A stretch of 64,000 nucleotides of DNA from Antitrichia curtipendula (lineage: Eukaryota > Streptophyta > Bryopsida > Hypnales > Leucodontaceae), in the NCBI GenBank assembly GCA_951230915.1, contig OX579635.1, positions 34,410,001-34,474,000 on the forward strand, in the 5' to 3' direction. The translations under genes and the position numbers were made by a program. Positions 1-10,694 of this stretch are shown piece after piece (within the stretch, counting starts at the first letter, position 1; each line of letters opens with the position of its first letter). A model generated the notes under the pieces. That model was given only the letters and a program-made list of their open reading frames with translations. It was not told the DNA's origin and did not search any database.

Positions 1-1621
1 ACATCAAGACGTCCATTTAGAGTAGCTCTGACGCCTTCCCAATACTTATGTACTCAATTAATCTTCCTCCAATATTGATCGGATATGTCATCATCTACCA
101 TTTGGCTCTAGAGTACAATGAAGCTGTCCAAACCCTTACAAACTTCATTGAAGCCCCTCATTTTTTGAGGAGCCAAAAGTTGTGGCACACTAGCAGGCAC
201 GGAGGGGCGTTCTTTTGCAGTCTCTTTCCACAACCAAATTCCTCTACCTTCCTTTGCAACCAATCAACATTGGTGCAATGGATCTTGTACTACATTAAAG
301 GCCATCCATTGGAATCCTTGTAGAACTTGAATTGCTACGCTTGAAAATGACCTTGCAAGGCATTTTTGCCGGTGTATAAGTACTCCCTATCAAACTGTTT
401 GAAATCAAGAACCTCCTCTATAAGATGAGGAATAGTAGGTTATACTTTGCATTCTATAAAAGACTTCATCAACCTCAGAATTGTGGGGTAGTCATTTGTT
501 TTCAACTTGTTACTCCAATAATCAAAGAGAACATCAATGTCCTTGTAAGTATGTTCAACAATCATGAAATTCATATTTATATTGCCAAAAATAGCTCTAT
601 GCACAAGGAGAGAACAAAATGCAAAGACCCACTAGTTCTTATTGTATCCTGATGCATTGTTGAGCTGAAGATTCACTATTGAAAGAAAAGGTTCAGTTTA
701 GACCAACTTTTGGGGGGGAACTCTGTACAAATGTTTGACCATGCTAATATGGCCTTGGCCAATGCAAAATGGTTTAAGGATTCTACAAACATTTGACAAG
801 ATGAATGCTTGAGATGCAACCCTAGATCTTGCAACAATTTGGCAATGGACTCCATAGTATGGTTTGAATCCATCAGAAAGATGTCCAAGCCGTAGTGCAT
901 ATATTGCACATCTCCATGTCCATGAGCAATCATGCTTGTGACAGCAACCAACATCTTCAAGTAAAAATCGGTCTCTTGCTTTTTGTGAGTAATGGAGAGA
1001 GGTTGTCTTTGAGTGATCCATCTTGTCATGGATTACGGTAAGGACCTTGTCAACGTACTTTTCATGCGATGTGCATAATATAATTCCATGTGTGCCCTTT
1101 GACCCTCAAGGTTCTCTTTCAATTTTTGGATCCACATTTCAGGTGCTCATGATTGTGGAGTGCAAGTATTTTTCAATTGATTCAGTCTATTACACGTTCC
1201 ACAACATGCAAATTGTCACCTCGAAGCTATGCAACAAATTCTGGAAAAGATACTCACGGAATGTAACTCAACACGCTAGTTGAAAAAGGTAGCAGTTGAA
1301 ACGTCAAATTCACAATGTTGATCTCTTGCAATTGGTCCTTCCACCCAAATGCTAATGGTAGGACCATGGAGGGAAATTTCTCTCTAGACTCAAGGATCCT
1401 GGCTGGATTTGTGTGGCAATGAGTCCACTTTGTTTTCTTCTGTCAACTGAAGAGTGACCATCCCTTGCAAGGTGTGTCTTTGAGGCTTTGTCATTCCAAG
1501 GTTATCGTGATGCTCTAGTTTTTCATCATTTTTAGCCTTCTCTTTGTATCTATAATAGGTAGCCTTAGATACTCCATAGATTTTGCACCAAGCACTTGGA
1601 CAAACTTCATGCCTTGCCAAG
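1..1621 (-). pseudogene. Decayed DUF7869-type mobile-element-associated gene
   Basis: Read on the minus strand, conceptual translation gives a series of blocks in family order. Near 1630-1390 there is a helix-turn-helix-like N-terminal segment with KIYGVSKATYYRYKEKAK. At 1380-1030 there are fragments with FGWKDQLQEINIVN. At 1030-676 there is a long block with MIAHGHGDVQYMHYGLDIF and DSNHTMESIAKLL. At about 540-1 there are blocks with IDVLFDYWS, PTIPHLIEEV and SDQYWRKI. This resembles the plant DUF7869 family, uncharacterised proteins often found in repeat DNA; I assign it from memory of family motifs, not a search. The blocks change frame and contain several stops, so the gene is dead. The left window edge cuts the C-terminus. 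The N-terminus stops exactly where a hAT-like terminus begins (1622), suggesting an insertion cut it off. Function unknown. Confidence 0.6.
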
Positions 1622-2110
1622 CAGGGTTGTCTATCCGGACGTGACGCGGGCTTTTCACGTCCGGATGTCATGACGCGTCCATCCTGACGCGTCACAGCCC
1701 GTCGCCGATACTGACGAGACCATCCGCAGCGCGGATGAAGTCTGTCCATTCTGCGACGGCGTCAGGCCGTCTCTTGGACGGTCACTCCGTCACCGAATGG
1801 ACATCCGTCTCTTGGACAGAGAGCCCGTCTGTGGACGAAGAGGCCGTCCCTTGGATGCTAAGCCGTCCTCTAGACAGAGAATCCGTCGTTGGACAATAAG
1901 CCGTCCCCTGGACGAAGAGGTCGTCTCCTGGACGAAATTCTCGTCTCCAGGACGGTAATCCGTCCCTTGGACGCGAATCCGTCCTCTGGACGGGAAACCG
2001 TCCCGTCCCTTGGACCGGAATATCGCAGGACGGGACAGTCGCCGCTTGGGCGGTTTTGTTGGCGGGGCTGTGGATTTAGGGTCCACCCCATCAGCCGTCA
2101 CTCCGTCTAG
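1622..2110. repeat. CGTCC array 1 (hAT-1 subterminal repeats)
   Basis: A GC- and CpG-rich block in AT-rich surroundings. From about 1768 to 2015 it consists of roughly 13 degenerate units of 18-20 bp, consensus near CCGTCCCTTGGACGAAGAG. Each unit holds CGTCC and GGACG as a small inverted pair. The outer part (1630-1765) has looser GACGCGTC and CATCCTGACG motifs. Subterminal short repeats that bind transposase are known in hAT elements; that role here is inference. Confidence 0.8.
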
Positions 2111-2373
2111 CTGGGTTTAGGGTTTAGGGTTTTAGGGAGGGCTTCAAGGTGTATATTAAAGACTTTTGCCTATTCAAGTTTACTTTCCCTTGCTAATTTT
2201 GCCTTTCCTGACTTGGTTGGAGTACAACCATTGCGGTAGAGCGAAGTCCAAGAAGACTATGTTGTGGTGGCACTTGTTGTGAGAGCAACAAGTGTTGTTT
2301 CCATATCACATTTCAAACAGAATACTAATCTTTTTTTTGGTGCAGGGGCAGGTAGAGGAGGACAGATAGAGCA

Positions 2374-4012
2374 ATGGGTGGAGGAAGATCACAGTGGGAA
2401 CCTTGGTACACACTACGGCCAGATGAAAAAGTTGTTTGCAAGTTTTGTGAAGCTTTGCTAAGCTATCAAAAGGATCGGTTGCTTTTCCATTTGGGATACA
2501 GACGAAATGACACCCTCCTTGGAGTGAGAGCGTGCACTAAAGTCAATGTAGCCGTGAAGGTAATGTTTTTTAATTGTGGAGGACATATACCTACGGACAC
2601 TTTGCATGAAACTGGACGCGACGTGGAAGTGACATTACCATCAACGATACTACCAAGTGTAGTACGTGGCGAGCAACAACCTGATGCTTCAATCTCGGCA
2701 AACGATAGAGGAGAAAACACTGGCCAGGGGGGCAAAGCTCTCAAGTACGATCATCGGAGGCGCCCAACCCTAGTTTGACCCACAGTCGATTGATGAGGCA
2801 ACTGTCTGTACAAGAAGGAATGATCGCATCAAACAAGCAAGTACTAGACAAGAAGTGAGCTAAGTTTTTCTACGAAGCCAATATACCATTCAATGTAATG
2901 AGGCATCCTGCTTTTCTGGATGCAGTGAAATCAACATCGAAATCGAGAGTTGGCTATAAACCTCCAATGTACCATGCACTTCGTACAAAGCTCATAAAAT
3001 CTACAAAAGACGAAGTGGCAGCAATTGTAGTAGAGAAGACAAGGGCACCAATCCACAAGTATAGCGTTACAATATGCTCTGATGGATGGGACAACGTTAC
3101 ACATTGACCATTGATGAATGTCATGTTGGCATGTACAAGTGGAGAGGTTTTTCTTGGATCGATAGACACAACGGGCGAATGCAAAGATGCTACTTACGTG
3201 GCTAATTGCATGGGTGATTACATTGACGAGGTAGGGGCACAGAACATGATACAAGTTTGTACAAACAATGCAGCAAACATGTTGGCCGCTGGCGCTTTGT
3301 TACTTCGTAGATTTCCACACATATATTTTCAAGGGTGTTCAGCACATGCACTTGACCTTCTACTTGAAGATTGGGAAAAACAAGATTGGATTACAAGTAT
3401 GGTCAAGAAAGCCAAGTCAATTGTGAAATACATTCGAACGCATCACATGCCACTTGCAATCTTTTGATGACATTCTCCTAATCACGTTTTGAAAAATCCC
3501 GTTCAAACACGCTTTGCAACCATGTTCCTCATGATCGAACGTTTGGTGGAGGTGAGGAAAGCGGTAGAATCGACAGTCCACGATCCGCAGTAGAATGAGT
3601 ACACGCGGAGATTGGCATCCAATCAAAAGCAAAGAAAAGCTAATGATGTGCGACAATATGTGCGAACGGAAGAATTTTGGAAGAAATATTTGAACTTTGT
3701 GCACATAGTGGAGCCCGTGTTGATTGCTCTTCGAGAATTTGATGGCAAGCACCCGTGCTTGGACAAGGCATGGCTTGTGATGAAAAAGGTGGAAAAGCAT
3801 GTTTTATCTTTGGAGGATTCACCATTTTCATTAGAGCCACAGTATGCAATTTCCGCCATCGATGATTTCTACAAGCGCTGGGACATGCTCAGGACAGATT
3901 TGCATTACGCTAGGGCTCTATTGAATCCCTTTTTACTTGACAAAGTCTTGCTAATGGATGATGATGAGGCAAGAAAAGCCATATTGAGAGTCACACGCCG
4001 ATTTGCCTTAAA
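2374..4012 (+). pseudogene. Broken hAT transposase (BED finger, DUF659-like)
   Basis: The start codon at 2374 follows a splice-acceptor-like GGTGCAG near 2346. The first block (2374-2778) opens with a BED-like zinc finger containing WYTLRPDEKVVCKFC and a downstream His. The second block (from about 2784, a different frame, so an intron or frameshift lies between) reads through DUF659-like motifs: ANIPFNVMRHPAFLDAV, ICSDGWDNVTH, QVCTNNAANMLAAG and GCSAHALDLLLEDW, then KNPVQTRFATMFLMIERL. In this second frame there are stops at 2856, 3105, 3465 and 3468 (all TGA) and 3591 (TAG), but no further frameshift to about 4012. The C-terminal hAT dimerisation region is missing. The first two Asp residues of the usual catalytic set appear to lie in ICSDGW and the CTNNAANM block (there replaced by Asn). 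No active transposase can come from this copy. Confidence 0.8.
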
Positions 4013-5280
4013 AACCCTGCATACAATACTCACGGACCATCTCTCTCTACACCAAATTGAACCCAACGAGAATGGAAGAGGATTAGAGGGAAGTAGGATG
4101 AAATAGGATAGGAGGTGGGAGAGACGATAAATAGTGACCTAGGCGTGGCTAAGTAGACTTAGGGGAGGAAATCTCAAGAATTTGCAAGCGACCATTAGAA
4201 GGCGGATTAGGATGACACAAAAGCAAGGTCGTGTAAGAGGGTAGGAGGGACATTAAACCCCCTTGAAGTTAGAGTCTATAGTTGTAAGACATTCTTAAAG
4301 ACTTAGGTAGAATAGTGTTAGGGTAGAAAGAGAAGAAGGGAAAGAAAAAGAGGGAGAAGGGAAGGAGAAAGAAGGAGGAAGGGGAGGAGAAAGGTTTAGG
4401 TAGCACGGGGTCATAATTTCCCCCAAAAATAAGCGGTGAGCTCAAAGAAATTCAACCGAAATCAAGGACCACCATGGAGCACGAGAATGTGCATACAGAC
4501 GGGGACGAACTTCTCTCCAATACCGGCAGTGAAGGGGTGAGTTTTTGATTTAATCTTGGGTGTGTTGTTCCCAGTTAGTTTTCGATTCTTCCCTTAAACT
4601 TAGACCTTCTTCCCGTGAATAGTAATCCGTGGTAGGTAAAGTAAGAATTAGGGATAGAAGCTAAATTTTAGAATTAATTTAGAAGTAAAAAGCTAGAGTT
4701 AAATTGAGGAGTAAAAATTTAGAGTTAGTTTAGGAGTAAAAAGCTAGAGTTAAATTGAGGAGTAAAATCTTAGAGTTAGTTTAGGAGTAAAAAGCTAGAG
4801 TTAAATTGAGGAGTAAAAACTTAGAGTTAGTTTAGGAGTAAAAAGCTAGAGTTAAATTAAGGAGTCAAATCCAAGAGTAAAAATCCATAGTTACATTTAG
4901 AGGTTAGAGACTCGAGTAAAAACTAAGCTCATGATTAGCTTGTAGAATTGGAACTTCCGAAAGAAGTAGTCTTAGAGGTTCGTAGAAGGAACGCGGGGGT
5001 TCCCCTTTCACGTAGTTAGGGACGTTAAAAATGACGCCAACTACCCAACCAACCCTAGACAGAGGGTAGTTAGTTAAAAGTTAGGATTTACTATCACCCT
5101 TGGTCATTGCAGTTAACTTGTTGGTTATCCATGCATTTCTAATAGTATTCGCTGCCATCCACGACACTTAGAAAACGTTAGCACAAAAAGATCCATTGCT
5201 TGGAAGGCACAGTGGACCACGCTCACAGACACCCCCATATATTCAAAAGGTGGATAAAGGCATAGAACCTGGTCGGTGTT
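4013..5280. other. Unidentified insertion, no gene seen
   Basis: Transposase similarity ends near 4012. The following 1.27 kb is purine-rich (notably 4320-4400) and has no convincing reading frame. It contains the 51-bp tandem repeat at 4692-4895. It could be a remnant of a non-coding retroelement inserted into hAT-1, but I could not find paired long terminal repeats, primer-binding site or target duplication. Confidence 0.4.
4692..4895. repeat. 51-bp tandem repeat, four copies
   Basis: Units beginning GCTAGAGTTAAATT start at 4692, 4743, 4794 and 4845, an exact 51-bp spacing. Each unit carries two GGAGTAAAA half-motifs, so it likely arose from a shorter ancestral repeat. The last copy is diverged. 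No coding potential is visible. Confidence 0.9.
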
Positions 5281-5310
5281 CGCCCGATTACCGAGGGTGG
5301 GTAATCTTAC

Positions 5311-5620
5311 GTCCACAGACGGGTAGGCCGTCGAGGGGACGGAAAGGCCGTCCAGGGACGGGTATACCCGTCAAGGAGACGGGTATGCCGTCGAGGGTGT
5401 GGGCAGTCCATCGAGGGGACGAGCAGCCCGTCGAGAGGACGGAAAGGCCATCCGTCGAACTTTTGGGCGGTGGTGTAATGATTTTCCGAACCTGTCGACG
5501 ACGCCCCGAACCCGTTGACGGCGTTCCAACCCTGTGTCGAACCTCTGTGGACGGATCGGCCATCCATTCGAGGGCCGTCCTACGCCCTGGACGGTCTAGA
5601 TTCGGGGGAGGACGGGCTGA
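5311..5620. repeat. CGTCC array 2, upstream of the RING gene
   Basis: About seven units of roughly 20 bp between 5319 and 5455, consensus near GACGGGTAGGCCGTCGAGG, followed by a looser GC-rich part to about 5620. The composition and the GTCC/GGAC motif match arrays 1 and 3, but the unit sequence differs. It is flanked by GAGGGTGGGTAATC on the left (near 5293) and TTAATTACCCTG on the right (near 5633), which could be degraded inverted ends. A direct target duplication was not found. Confidence 0.75.
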
Positions 5621-5664
5621 TTAGATGTTAATTACCCTGCCTAACCGGGTCGGTAATTGGAGGG

Positions 5665-5877
5665 TATAAGTGAACTTTTTTTCACAGTTCACCTTGCTTC
5701 CTCCTTTGAGTTGCACTGTCCGAGCTTGAGAAAGCTTCGCACTGCAATTTGAGGGGAAGTGTTATACATTTGACATTGTTTTGCCACATTTCAGTTGCCT
5801 TCACATAACAGAAGGCAAAGCAAATTGTCATTGTATTCGCATACAATATCGTGTGTGTCATTGTGCAGGTATCAAGA
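5665..5877 (+). promoter_or_regulatory. TATA box and leader of the RING gene
   Basis: TATAAG at 5665-5670 lies just past CGTCC array 2 and about 210 bp before the ATG. A splice-acceptor-like TTGTGCAG ends near 5869, nine bases before the ATG, so the leader may contain an intron. hAT-1 has the same order: array, TATA-like site, acceptor, ATG. Confidence 0.45.
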
Positions 5878-8142
5878 ATGGACGCAGAGGATGTAGCAGG
5901 AGGTTTGGGACCTGGAGGTGAACCCCTAGGAAGTTTGGGACCTGAAGGTGAACCCCCAGGTAGAAGGAAGAGAGGAAACAAAGCAACTTTGGATTGGGGC
6001 ACACTTAATGCCCAAGCGATTATGACAAACCCTGGGTGGGTGGAGGTAGATCCACCATAGACAAGAGTGACATGTCGGCAGTATATAGATTGGGCCCACA
6101 TCAACCGCCATTGGCCACATGACCGGTACGAGGTGCACGTGAAATCTGACATGGTAAATATTGACCAGTGCCAACATCCGCACTTCAAGAAGAGGCTGAT
6201 TGAAGTGTCATTGGCACTTTGGGGTTCAAGATCCAAGAAAGACGGGACACTTTCATTGTGCCAAATGGCATATGCAGAGGTTTTTCTTGGCAAGGATGTG
6301 GATTGGAGCACCTTTTTGGGCAGAAAGCGGAATAATGAATTTCCAAATTGAACTCGCCACATTGCACAAAATCCTGCTGTGCCATTGGATGATGTACCAA
6401 ATCCTGCCGTGCCATTGGCTGATGTCTAAAATGTGCAAATGAACGTGGTTCCACAAACGGAGCGTCCAGGGACGGAGTTGATGGAGGTAGAAGTTGGTCG
6501 TGGCAGCGATCCACATGTCAACCTGCAAGATGTGATTGGTGGAGTGCAAACTGATGGTGAAGAAGTAATTCGCTTGTACCAATTAGTACAAACACTACAA
6601 GTAGAAAAAGAAGAAGCACTACGACAACATGCTACAGCGTTGGAAGTTCAGAGAGCAAGGATGCGGGCCGTTGTAGATGAAAATGTGCGCCTCATCGCAC
6701 GTGAAGCCGAGCTCGTAGAGCGTGAAAGGCGGGTCAACACAGACTCAGTTCCACCACTCAATGTTGTAGTGGAACGTGCTACATACGGTGCAGATAAAGA
6801 CACACCAGGCCCGAGCAATACATCTGAGTTTGTGCTGCGATCACGATCTACTTTTCCAAGTGCAGAAAGTGCCACGTTGGATATTATGCGTGCACGTGCT
6901 GAGCGAGTTGAAGCAGAGCTTGGAAGTACTCGCACAAGCATGGAAGAATTAACAAACGCCATGCGTGCTCTGGAACTTCGTGCCAACAACACCGAGGCAG
7001 AGGTGGTGGTGGTTACTGCAGCTCGAACAACCTTGGAGCAGACCATGACCGCATTGAGTGCTGAAAATATGCGGTTGGTCCAAAATCCTCAGAAAGAGCA
7101 GATGCTGCTTCAAGTGTGCAACATGAAGTTGACATGCAGCTTAGCGCTAAACAAGGCTGAGCAAATGCAGCGTGAAGTGAGGAGAGTGGCTGCGGAATTC
7201 AATGATGGCGGTCAACGTTATTTTGGCTTGACCTCATGGCCTCCGGTGGCAGAAATGTTCACCAATGATTTGCCAGTGTTTAGGGAGAATTCAAGCATCG
7301 ATTGGAATGCCCGTCCAGACTTGGAATTCCATAATAATATCGAGCGCCAACGGTACGGGCCACCCAACCGCGATGGCATTACGCCACTAGTGTGGCCTTC
7401 CGTTCCAGATTTTGTACAAGATGGAACAACATGTATAATGTGCCAAGAATCGTTTGGCCCCGAGGGTGGATGGAATCTTGGTACATGTGGCCATCTATAC
7501 CACCCCGTGTGTCTCATTCCACACATGGTCACCAGAAAGAGATGTGCGCAATGCAGGGCTCCATTTCATGCACGACTGTACAAAATGTTTGGCCTTCAAG
7601 ACCACATGCCTGCACATTACGAGCACAATGAGGAAAATTTACCGGGCCTCGGTAATAGAGTACATTGGGGGTCCGACATGACATGGCTTTGGAAGTAGGG
7701 CCACGACAACCGACACCTCCCGGCAGGAACGGTTACTGACATACAATGGACGAGTGACGCCCAAGTGACAGAGGTGATCAGGAGGGTGTTTGGAGACAAT
7801 GATCCAGGGCGTCAACTATATTTTGGTCAGATCGCCGGTGGACATTGGGACCCAGACCGCTCCATTTTTGTGCGTGCACCACATCCACAACGCATCATGT
7901 TTAACTCTCAAGGCCTGCCAGTCGGATTTGAGGGTGAATTGAGCTTTGAGGAACAAATAGCGTACATTGAAGACTATACCTTCCATGAGCTAGCGCTTGT
8001 GAGTGACATTTTTTCCCACTTACATAATAGATACAATATAGACGCATTTCATCTTCTGACGACTTTGCAATCGCGACAAGAATTGCAGCAATTTTTGAGA
8101 AATAGCATAGCACGCGGCGTTGTAATTGAAGAAGTAGACTAG
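5878..8142 (+). pseudogene. RING-H2 finger protein gene, one frame with four stops
   Basis: From ATG 5878 to TAG 8142 the sequence stays in one frame for 755 codons without any frameshift. It is broken by TAG at 6058, TGA at 6349, TAA at 6427 and TAG at 7696. The N-terminal part (codons about 40-158) has motifs such as CRQYIDWAHINRHWP and HFKKRLIEVSLALWGSR. A charged coiled-coil-like stretch lies at about 215-440. A RING-H2 finger starts at codon 519: CIMC, then TCGHLYHPVC, then CAQC. A conserved-looking C-terminal region follows (LYKMFGL, and GGHWDPDRS beyond the last stop). RING-H2 domains normally act as E3 ubiquitin ligases; substrate unknown. All stops can be derived from CAG, CGA, CAA or TGG by one transition. 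I do not recognise the full-length protein. It may be a captured or element-borne gene, given the array directly upstream. Confidence 0.75.
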
Positions 8143-10309
8143 ATTGTGTATAACTAGATAGATGTATAGAATAAAATACCGGAAGTTGTACAAAGCGAAT
8201 GTATGTAATTATGTAAAGCCTTTATTAGTTTCCATGTACTTCAATGGATTTATAAAATATGTACATTTATCGTTTTCTTTCCACCTCGTGTATTGTTGCT
8301 TTGCCTTTGTCTATTTTTGTAATCTATTGGATCTTTTTGTAATAGTATAGAAGAAGATTGTATGCTTAGATGGTAGGCAAAAGAGTGTTCTATTTTATTT
8401 TTGGTGAAGCCCTAAAGTCCGAAGTCCATATTTTGGCCCAAACCACCCTAAACCACCACTTTTGCTATGTTCACCTATGAATTAAATTTTCCAATTTTTT
8501 TTTAATCGAACCAAAGGATCTTGTTCTACACTTGTCTTAGATGACGTGATAAAAAATTTGTGATGTTTGACCGTATGGATTGAAAGTTATTAGCATTCGA
8601 AGTGAAAGAAGCAAATTTATTTTAAGAAGTTGCTAGGATTGCCCGCTCCACAAAAAAACCCATAACTTTTCCATTCCTAATCCAAATGGGATGAATGAAA
8701 GCCTCCCATTTAAAAGAAAATATAATCCAACTGGAAAAAAATATACAAATTTGTATTTCATTTTTTTGTGGATTTTTTTGTCTACCCGGAATCCTGGATC
8801 GCCCGGTGTCCCGATCTCCCTTATTTGAGGTTATTGTGGCGTACCCTTTGCTCCTAGGCACCGATTGGAATAGAAATTGTATTATGAATAAACTCATAAG
8901 TTTATCTATCATTCTATTTTATCATTCTTATGAAAAAGTTTTCAAAAGTTTCAGTAAAAAATGAGATCATGGGAACCTATCGAAAATCCATTTTGTCCCT
9001 TGCAGCAAGGACAATGAGAGTATGTTACTTTAGGGGCTAAGAAATAAAAACAATGGAAATTCTTTACCAAAGCAAGAAATAATTAACAAATTATTTTATT
9101 GCTTCATATTTGATGAAATCTCCTTTAAATCTTTAGAATTAAACCAAAAAATAATTCACGTTTTGTAACTTTTGTTCTATTAGTTTTAATCTTTTTTTGG
9201 TTGGACTATTGATTGACTACTCCCTCATGTTTATTTTTAAATCCAAAGTTTACAAATTAAAGTATTGAACATTTTCCATTTTTTCTCAAATGGCATTATG
9301 GAAATCAAATGATCAAAGTCTAATATCTTGCAATTGCTAACTTGATAAGGTCACCCTACATGAAATTTATTTGAAAATCAATTGAAATAAATGACTTTCT
9401 GAATGGCGATCCTATACTTGAAAGTCTTAAATTGAATAAATTCTAATTTTTTCTTTTCATTTCATTTCAAGATGAACATGGTGAAATGACAACTTGGATT
9501 TTTTTTTGGCAATAATTAGCATAGGGCCTACATAGATTAATATTTTTGAATTTCTTGCCATATAGTCAATGTAAAATCAATTTAGCAACTTTTCTAATTA
9601 GAAATTCAATAACGAACTTTAATCCCTAGAATCCTAGATGCCCAAGTCATGTTTTGAGCTCCTACGAATTTGCTCTAAATTGAACAAAATGTCAACATTT
9701 TGATTAGGTGTTTAGGTGTATCAAATAAATAAAAATTGTAACCGTATAAATTCAAACAAGACATGTTACAAATCTCATAGGTTGCTAAAACACAAAAATA
9801 TCACTTATAGAGTAAAAGATAATAATGTTTGAACATGAGTGTGTTAAAACTACAAAAATGATGTGAAGTCTTCCAATCCTCTTTTCAGTTTTCACAAGTC
9901 AAATTTAAAAAGGTTTTGACCCAAAAAATATGAGTTTAAATTGCCTAACATATATAACCCCAATCAATTTATGGCTTTTAAAAATATACTCTATATGTTT
10001 GTTTTTTAAGTTTAAATAAATTTTGAATGTGATTTTTTTTTCAAGATCTAGTGTTTTCGAGGCACATTTCCAAAAGCTCTCAATGCTACAAGAAGTCAAG
10101 ATTGCAATGGGTACCCTTGCACAAAGTCTTGAAACGAAAAATCACTATCATTAATTTTTCAGAATAGACTATTGATGCTATAACTAGACTTCAAGAAGAA
10201 CTTCCTAAAAATAGCAACTTGGATACTACTAAAAATAACAACTTAGTTAGGTTTTATTTAACTTCAAGGTTTTGCCAACACCAGATTTGGGTGCCTCGGG
10301 CATTTAGGC
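8143..10309. other. AT-rich DNA, no gene seen
   Basis: The first 200 bp may be the 3' region of the RING gene. The remainder is AT-rich with only short, low-complexity reading frames. A small GC-richer patch at 8785-8870 has no recognisable identity. Confidence 0.6.
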
Positions 10310-10694
10310 AAAAAACCCGTCCAGATGCCCGTCTATTTTTTCGTCCACAAAACCGTCCAGTTACTCGTCCAGATGCCCGTCCACAGAATCGACCCTATAT
10401 CCAGATCCCCGTCCACCCGCCCGTCCAGATACCCGTCCATCACGTCCGTGCTGTGCCCGTTGACGGAAGGTCGTCTGTCCAGCGCGCTCATCCAGTGCAC
10501 CCGACGACGGAAGCTTGCCGTCTAACGCGTCCGTCCAGCGCTCCCGTCGACAATGAACGTCCATCCATTTCCATAGTTTTCATCCTCTGTCAACGGTTCT
10601 CGTCCAAATTTCATCCTGACGGACGCCGGGGTTGAATCCTGACGTCCATTTGGACATCCTGACGGACGGATAGGACGTGACGGGGACAACTCTG
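10310..10694. repeat. CGTCC array 3 with a hAT-like right end
   Basis: Repeated CGTCCA and CCCGTCCAGAT motifs spaced about 10-21 bp, then looser CATCCTGACGGACG motifs like those in the outer part of array 1. It ends in GGACAACTCTG at 10684-10694; the reverse complement, CAGAGTTGTC, matches the hAT-1 left end CAGGGTTGTC at 9 of 10 positions. The next 8 bp (TTATAGCA) do not match the hAT-1 left flank (TTGCCAAG). This is therefore more likely the end of a different copy than the right end of hAT-1. Confidence 0.7.

Larger units (their letters stand above)
1622..4012 (+). mobile_element. hAT-1, truncated hAT-family DNA transposon
   Basis: The left end is taken as CAGGGTTGTC at 1622-1631, which has the CAGGG start common in hAT inverted repeats. 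It lies at the point where the flanking DUF7869 remnant breaks off, with TTGCCAAG as the candidate 8-bp target site. The order from the end is a CGTCC repeat array (to about 2110), a TTTAGGG-like stretch and a TATA-like GTATATTAAAG near 2152, then the transposase. Transposase similarity stops near 4012 and is followed by unrelated DNA. I found no right end with a matching target duplication, so the element appears truncated or split by later insertions. Confidence 0.5.

Noticed and set aside
1768..2015. CRISPR-like array
   Set aside because: Units are degenerate, 18-20 bp, contiguous without unique spacers, and lie in a plant nuclear transposon end.
5878..8142. Stop-codon reassignment or programmed readthrough explaining in-frame stops
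   Set aside because: All three stop codons occur inside frames, the intact UBP23-like and REF6-like genes end at normal stops, and the pattern fits cytosine deamination better.
1622..10694. One 9-kb hAT element carrying both transposase and RING gene
   Set aside because: The outer ends are related, but the flanking 8-bp sequences (TTGCCAAG and TTATAGCA) do not match, and other insertions intervene. Not supported as one unit.
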